A stretch of 37,240 bases of DNA, taken from a virus. Every line of letters begins with the position of its first letter. Within the stretch, counting starts at the first letter, position 1. The position numbers and the translations under genes are program-made. The notes beneath the pieces are model-generated. The model was given only the letters and a program-made list of their open reading frames with translations, made no database searches and had not been told where the DNA came from. Of the stretch, positions 35,072-37,240 are shown in pieces. The DNA lies in IMG/VR virus record IMGVR_UViG_3300037264_002859, positions 1 to 37,240 of that record. One strand, written 5' to 3'.

Positions 35072-35467
35072 ATGGATGAGCTTGAAGAACGAGTCCTACG
35101 CCTCGAAATCTGGAAGGGTGAGAATGGCGCCCATGGGGCTGAAGATCGACTCTCCGGGGTTGAGAGTCGTCACGAGGCTTGTATGATTGACCGACTGCCT
35201 GTGCGAGTGAAGGAGCTTGAGGACACTGTTGGGAATCCGAACCGGATAGTTAAGATTGTGAGGGAGGCTGGGTTTATGACCGAAGCTGATGCTACGAAGA
35301 TTGCGAACTCGGCTGTCGAGGGTGCATTCGCAAAGATCAACGGCAGAGATCAGACTGCTATCGAAAAGTTGAAGGCCGCAGCCCCAATTATAGTTGCCGT
35401 GATCGCTTTGGCTGGTACGGTAGCAGCACCGTTCATAGCTCGTGCTCTGTACATGCCCAAGCCGTAG
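35072..35467 (+). CDS. Coiled-coil protein with C-terminal TM segment (lysis region)
   Basis: 131 residues, SD TAGGAG. The N-terminal ~50 residues are charged and heptad-like ('MDELEERVLRLEIWKGENG', 'DRLPVRVKELEDTVG'); a helical middle follows, and one hydrophobic helix near residues 103-126 (AAPIIVAVIALAGTVAAPFIARAL). This layout (coil plus C-terminal TM) is seen in XhlA-type and other phage lysis accessory membrane proteins. It opens the lysis cluster. The specific function is inferred only. Confidence 0.6.
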   Translation: MDELEERVLRLEIWKGENGAHGAEDRLSGVESRHEACMIDRLPVRVKELEDTVGNPNRIVKIVREAGFMTEADATKIANSAVEGAFAKINGRDQTAIEKLKAAAPIIVAVIALAGTVAAPFIARALYMPKP

Positions 35468-35476
35468 GAGTATCAG

Positions 35477-35578
35477 ATGTACGAGGCCAGACAGCGAGTG
35501 TTCCTCGACCTGGTGGATACAGGTTATGAAAAATCCATGCCTTCGAAATTGCCTCTTTGGAAATCGGTGCAAGTATGA
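35477..35578 (+). CDS. 33-residue ORF coupled to the peptidase
   Basis: ATG 35477 has a good SD (TAGGAG) and the frame encodes MYEARQRVFLDLVDTGYEK followed by 14 more residues. The stop overlaps the ATG of the C39-like peptidase (ATGA), whose own SD is weak. It may mainly couple translation. No domain can be named. Confidence 0.45.
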   Translation: MYEARQRVFLDLVDTGYEKSMPSKLPLWKSVQV

Positions 35579-36216
35579 CTGAGATTAATGTATCAGCGCA
35601 TACGCCTTTCCACACACAGTGCAACAACCGCTTCTTTCCTGAGTCCAGCTGCAATACGACCTCGGCGGTGATGTGGATGCTCGACTGCGGCATCCCCGTC
35701 CCGGCCACCGCGCCGCTGCAGCCCGAGGACTACCTCACCGGCCTCTCCGAGCTGCCAGAGGCCTACGAGCTCATGCGCCAGGTGGCCCCCTGGGCTTACC
35801 GCGATGGCCGTCCCGTCCTGCGGCCGGCGATGATCCACGAGTGCCTGGACTGGGCCGTGAATCGCTTCGCTGGCCGGCGGGTGATCGGCTTTCGGACAGA
35901 CCTCCGGTACGAGGATTTGGTCGCAGAACTCGCGAGCGGCAAGGCTGTGATCGTCTCTGGCAACTTCACCCCACAGGGGCACATGGTCTGCCTGGTCGGC
36001 GTGCGCACGCGGCAGGAGCGGACGGAGCTCGGGGATCCGACGCAGGTGCAGCTGGCAAGTATCGATGGCTGGATCGTGGATGACCCCTACGGCGACTTCC
36101 ATACGGCATACCACGATCGGCATGGCAATGACCGATTCTTTTTCTTCGACCAGTTCGACCGGCTGACGAAGTTTCCTTGCCGCAACAGGAAGTGGGGCCA
36201 TGTGTATCTGGAATGA
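35575..36216 (+). CDS. C39-like cysteine peptidase, candidate endolysin
   Basis: 213 residues from ATG 35575. Papain-like C39_2 pattern: Gln15 (oxyanion) and nucleophile Cys26 in 'TQCNNRFFPESSCNTTSAVMW', His136 in 'FTPQGHMVCLVGV', and Asp170 in 'DGWIVDDPYGDF'. Enzymes of this group are used by some phages and bacteria to cut peptide cross-links. It lies between a TM protein and two holin-like genes, so it is the most likely endolysin of this phage. No signal peptide, so a holin would be required for release. A bacteriocin-processing role is unlikely in this context. Confidence 0.7.
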   Translation: MTEINVSAHTPFHTQCNNRFFPESSCNTTSAVMWMLDCGIPVPATAPLQPEDYLTGLSELPEAYELMRQVAPWAYRDGRPVLRPAMIHECLDWAVNRFAGRRVIGFRTDLRYEDLVAELASGKAVIVSGNFTPQGHMVCLVGVRTRQERTELGDPTQVQLASIDGWIVDDPYGDFHTAYHDRHGNDRFFFFDQFDRLTKFPCRNRKWGHVYLE

Positions 36217-36252
36217 GGCGGAAACGAAACATCGCGGTAAAGAGGATAGGAG

Positions 36253-36474
36253 ATGAACGCGAAAAACTTGATTCAAATCTGTTGGGTGTTCGAGGCGATG
36301 GCGTTGCTGATCGTTGTCCCGATAGCCTGCGCGTGGATGCCGGTGGACCGGCTGGAGATATTCGGTAAGATCGTCCCGGCGCTGATAGGCGCGGTGCTGG
36401 GTCAGGGGCTCGCGGCGGCTGGCGGGCCCGAAGTGAAACGTCTCATTGAGTCGAGGAAGAAAACGGGTCGTTGA
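36253..36474 (+). CDS. Holin-like membrane protein 1
   Basis: 73 residues with GAGGA upstream. Two hydrophobic segments: about 8-28 (ICWVFEAMALLIVVPIACAW) and about 38-57 (GKIVPALIGAVLGQGLAAAG), then a basic tail (KRLIESRKKTGR). Size, two TM helices and charged C-terminus fit class II holins. It follows the peptidase directly. Confidence 0.6.
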   Translation: MNAKNLIQICWVFEAMALLIVVPIACAWMPVDRLEIFGKIVPALIGAVLGQGLAAAGGPEVKRLIESRKKTGR

Positions 36475-36551
36475 CCCGTCGCCAGGGTAGGTCTGGAAAT
36501 CCAGGCAAACGAAAGTCAGACCACCCCGGCAACTTTTCGCGGAGGTATAGT

Positions 36552-36737
36552 ATGGGTGCAAAGTTCAACTGGAAGAAGTTCTGGCCGGCGTTCCTGACCG
36601 GGACTTCATGGATGACCTTGGCGATCCTGTATGGGTTCAGCGTGCCGCTGACCCTGTACAGCCTGATCGTGCCGCTGATCGCCCAGGCAACCGGGATCAT
36701 CCTGGGTATCATCTGGACCCCCGCGGCCGGGGAATAG
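36552..36737 (+). CDS. Holin-like membrane protein 2
   Basis: 61 residues from ATG 36552 (SD GGAGG, 6 nt spacing); an upstream in-frame extension is less likely. Basic N-terminus (MGAKFNWKKFW), TM helices at about 12-28 and 33-54. It may be the second of a holin/antiholin pair with the preceding gene. No distinct motif identifies it further. Confidence 0.55.
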   Translation: MGAKFNWKKFWPAFLTGTSWMTLAILYGFSVPLTLYSLIVPLIAQATGIILGIIWTPAAGE

Positions 36738-36740
36738 GTC

Positions 36741-37091
36741 GTGAAGTATGCGTGGATTCCGGCGTTGGCGTTGGGGATGGCGCTGGGCGCTTGCCTTGTG
36801 TATCTGGCTTTCGCTTTGCCTCTCGGCCGCAACGCCGCGAATCTGCGCAACGACCTCAAGCGAATTGGGACCGGACTGGCCGCAATTACTGAACAGCTTG
36901 AACGAGATCGAGTCCGGCTTGCTGCTGATCGAGTTGCCCTTGAGCGAGATCGAAAAGCGGTTGATCGCGAGAGAGACCGAATTGGGCGAGATCGAGCAGC
37001 GCTTGAATCTGCGCGAATCGGCCTTGGACGAATCAGAGCAGGACTTGAGGCGGCGCGAGAGTTTGCACGAAAGTATGCGGACCGACCTTGA
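36741..37091 (+). CDS. Possible o-spanin-like frame (lipobox, overlapping)
   Basis: 116 residues, GTG start. The N-terminus has a signal peptide with a lipobox-like L-G-A-C (Cys18), then an Arg/Asp-rich stretch (RDRVRLAADRVALERDRKAV) that repeats because the DNA is heptad-periodic in the other frame. Codon use in its 3' half is poor (many CGA and CTT) and unlike the rest of the genome, so the 3' part may be a shadow of the gene starting at 36748. The 5' part is credible. The SD is weak. Rz1-like only by analogy. Confidence 0.35.
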   Translation: MKYAWIPALALGMALGACLVYLAFALPLGRNAANLRNDLKRIGTGLAAITEQLERDRVRLAADRVALERDRKAVDRERDRIGRDRAALESARIGLGRIRAGLEAAREFARKYADRP

Positions 37092-37182
37092 GGCTGCGGA
37101 GGAAAAACTCAAGCGCGGCTGGCTGTGGCTGCTCCTGGCCGCCGCCGCCGGCGCTGGGGTAGGATACGTAATAGCGAAATAG
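36748..37182 (+). CDS. Spanin-like coiled-coil protein with terminal TM
   Basis: 144 residues, ATG 36748, +1 relative to the 36741 frame. Tryptophan/Arg-rich N-terminus followed by a hydrophobic stretch (WALALCIWLSLCLSAA), a coiled coil with Leu at each heptad start (LSEIEKR, LIARETE, LGEIEQR, LNLRESA, LDESEQD...), and a C-terminal TM helix (LWLLLAAAAGAGVGYVIAK). Codon use in the coil is normal for this genome, so this frame is very probably real. It may be a unimolecular (u-)spanin or one of an overlapping spanin pair that fuses the membranes at the end of lysis. Confidence 0.6.
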   Translation: MRGFRRWRWGWRWALALCIWLSLCLSAATPRICATTSSELGPDWPQLLNSLNEIESGLLLIELPLSEIEKRLIARETELGEIEQRLNLRESALDESEQDLRRRESLHESMRTDLEAAEEKLKRGWLWLLLAAAAGAGVGYVIAK

Positions 37183-37190
37183 GAGGAGAC

Positions 37191-37240
37191 ATGAAAAGCG
37201 AAATGATCGAGATCGGCTCCACGATTCGCGTGGAGAACGG
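37191..37240 (+). CDS. Start of one further gene (partial)
   Basis: ATG 37191 after the strong SD AGGAGGAG, 8 bp after the previous stop, encodes MKSEMIEIGSTIRVENG before the window ends. Sixteen codons plus two bases are visible. The product cannot be identified. The 49-codon open frame at 1-150 might be its continuation in a circular genome if one base is missing at the junction. Confidence 0.5.
   Translation, partial: MKSEMIEIGSTIRVEN

Overview
This window looks like an essentially complete temperate siphovirus genome (long, non-contractile tail, HK97/Mu-like head) from a GC-rich bacterial host. Every recognisable gene is viral and no host gene is visible. The host is probably diderm, because there is a lipobox lipoprotein and spanin-like overlapping frames near the lysis genes. 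Shine-Dalgarno (SD) sites of the GGAGG type precede most genes. The taxon cannot be named from the sequence; a Deltaproteobacteria-like host is only a guess.

Layout. (1) 1-2044: accessory virion genes: a partial ORF, a beta-rich protein with an apparent CTG start, a 10 x 23-aa repeat protein, and a BppU-like baseplate protein. (2) 2045-3528: attP, made of the 3' half of a tRNA-Lys gene plus two 11-bp direct repeats, and a tyrosine integrase. Phage genes lie on both sides of the att core, so this is the excised (virion or circular) form, not a prophage. (3) 3537-4523: a PEGA lipoprotein 'moron' and a divergent pair of ribbon-helix-helix (RHH) regulators. Their facing promoters both carry a CACC-N5-GGTG dyad between -35 and -10, and the rightward transcript is predicted to be leaderless. 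(4) 4520-5900: small early genes, a run of eleven GGCNN pentamers ending in an SD, and two GC-rich hairpins or terminators. (5) 5903-17060: recombination and replication: a putative annealing protein, a single-polypeptide SbcD-SbcC (Mre11-Rad50) fusion, two zinc ribbons, ParB-like and Myb/SANT-like DNA-binding proteins, and an initiator gene carrying four 21-bp iterons (an intragenic origin as in lambda O). These are followed by an M23 peptidase, a PD-(D/E)XK nuclease-like protein, a methyltransferase-like protein and a RusA resolvase.

(6) 17061-17270: the early/late boundary, with a promoter, a long structured terminator ending in U8, and a 12-codon leader ORF. The layout resembles lambda pR'-6S RNA-tR'. 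(7) 17275-34924: packaging and virion genes in canonical order: HNH, P27-type TerS, TerL, gp29-like portal, a protease-scaffold fusion with an internal scaffold start, decoration protein, gpT-like major capsid, connectors, tail tube, G/GT chaperone with a CCCTTTA -1 frameshift site, tape measure, and a 1615-residue tail-tip protein carrying six 45-aa propeller-type repeats inserted in a LamG-like domain. (8) 34944-37240: the lysis region: coiled-coil/TM protein, C39-like cysteine peptidase (endolysin candidate), two holin-like proteins, an overlapping spanin-like pair and the start of one more gene.

How it works together. The RHH pair would set lysogeny versus early transcription. The early operon makes the recombination and replication machinery acting at the iteron origin. 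Read-through of the 17.1 kb terminator would turn on head, tail and lysis genes. The integrase would recombine attP with the host tRNA-Lys gene. All functions come from motif reading and memory of families; no database search was run.
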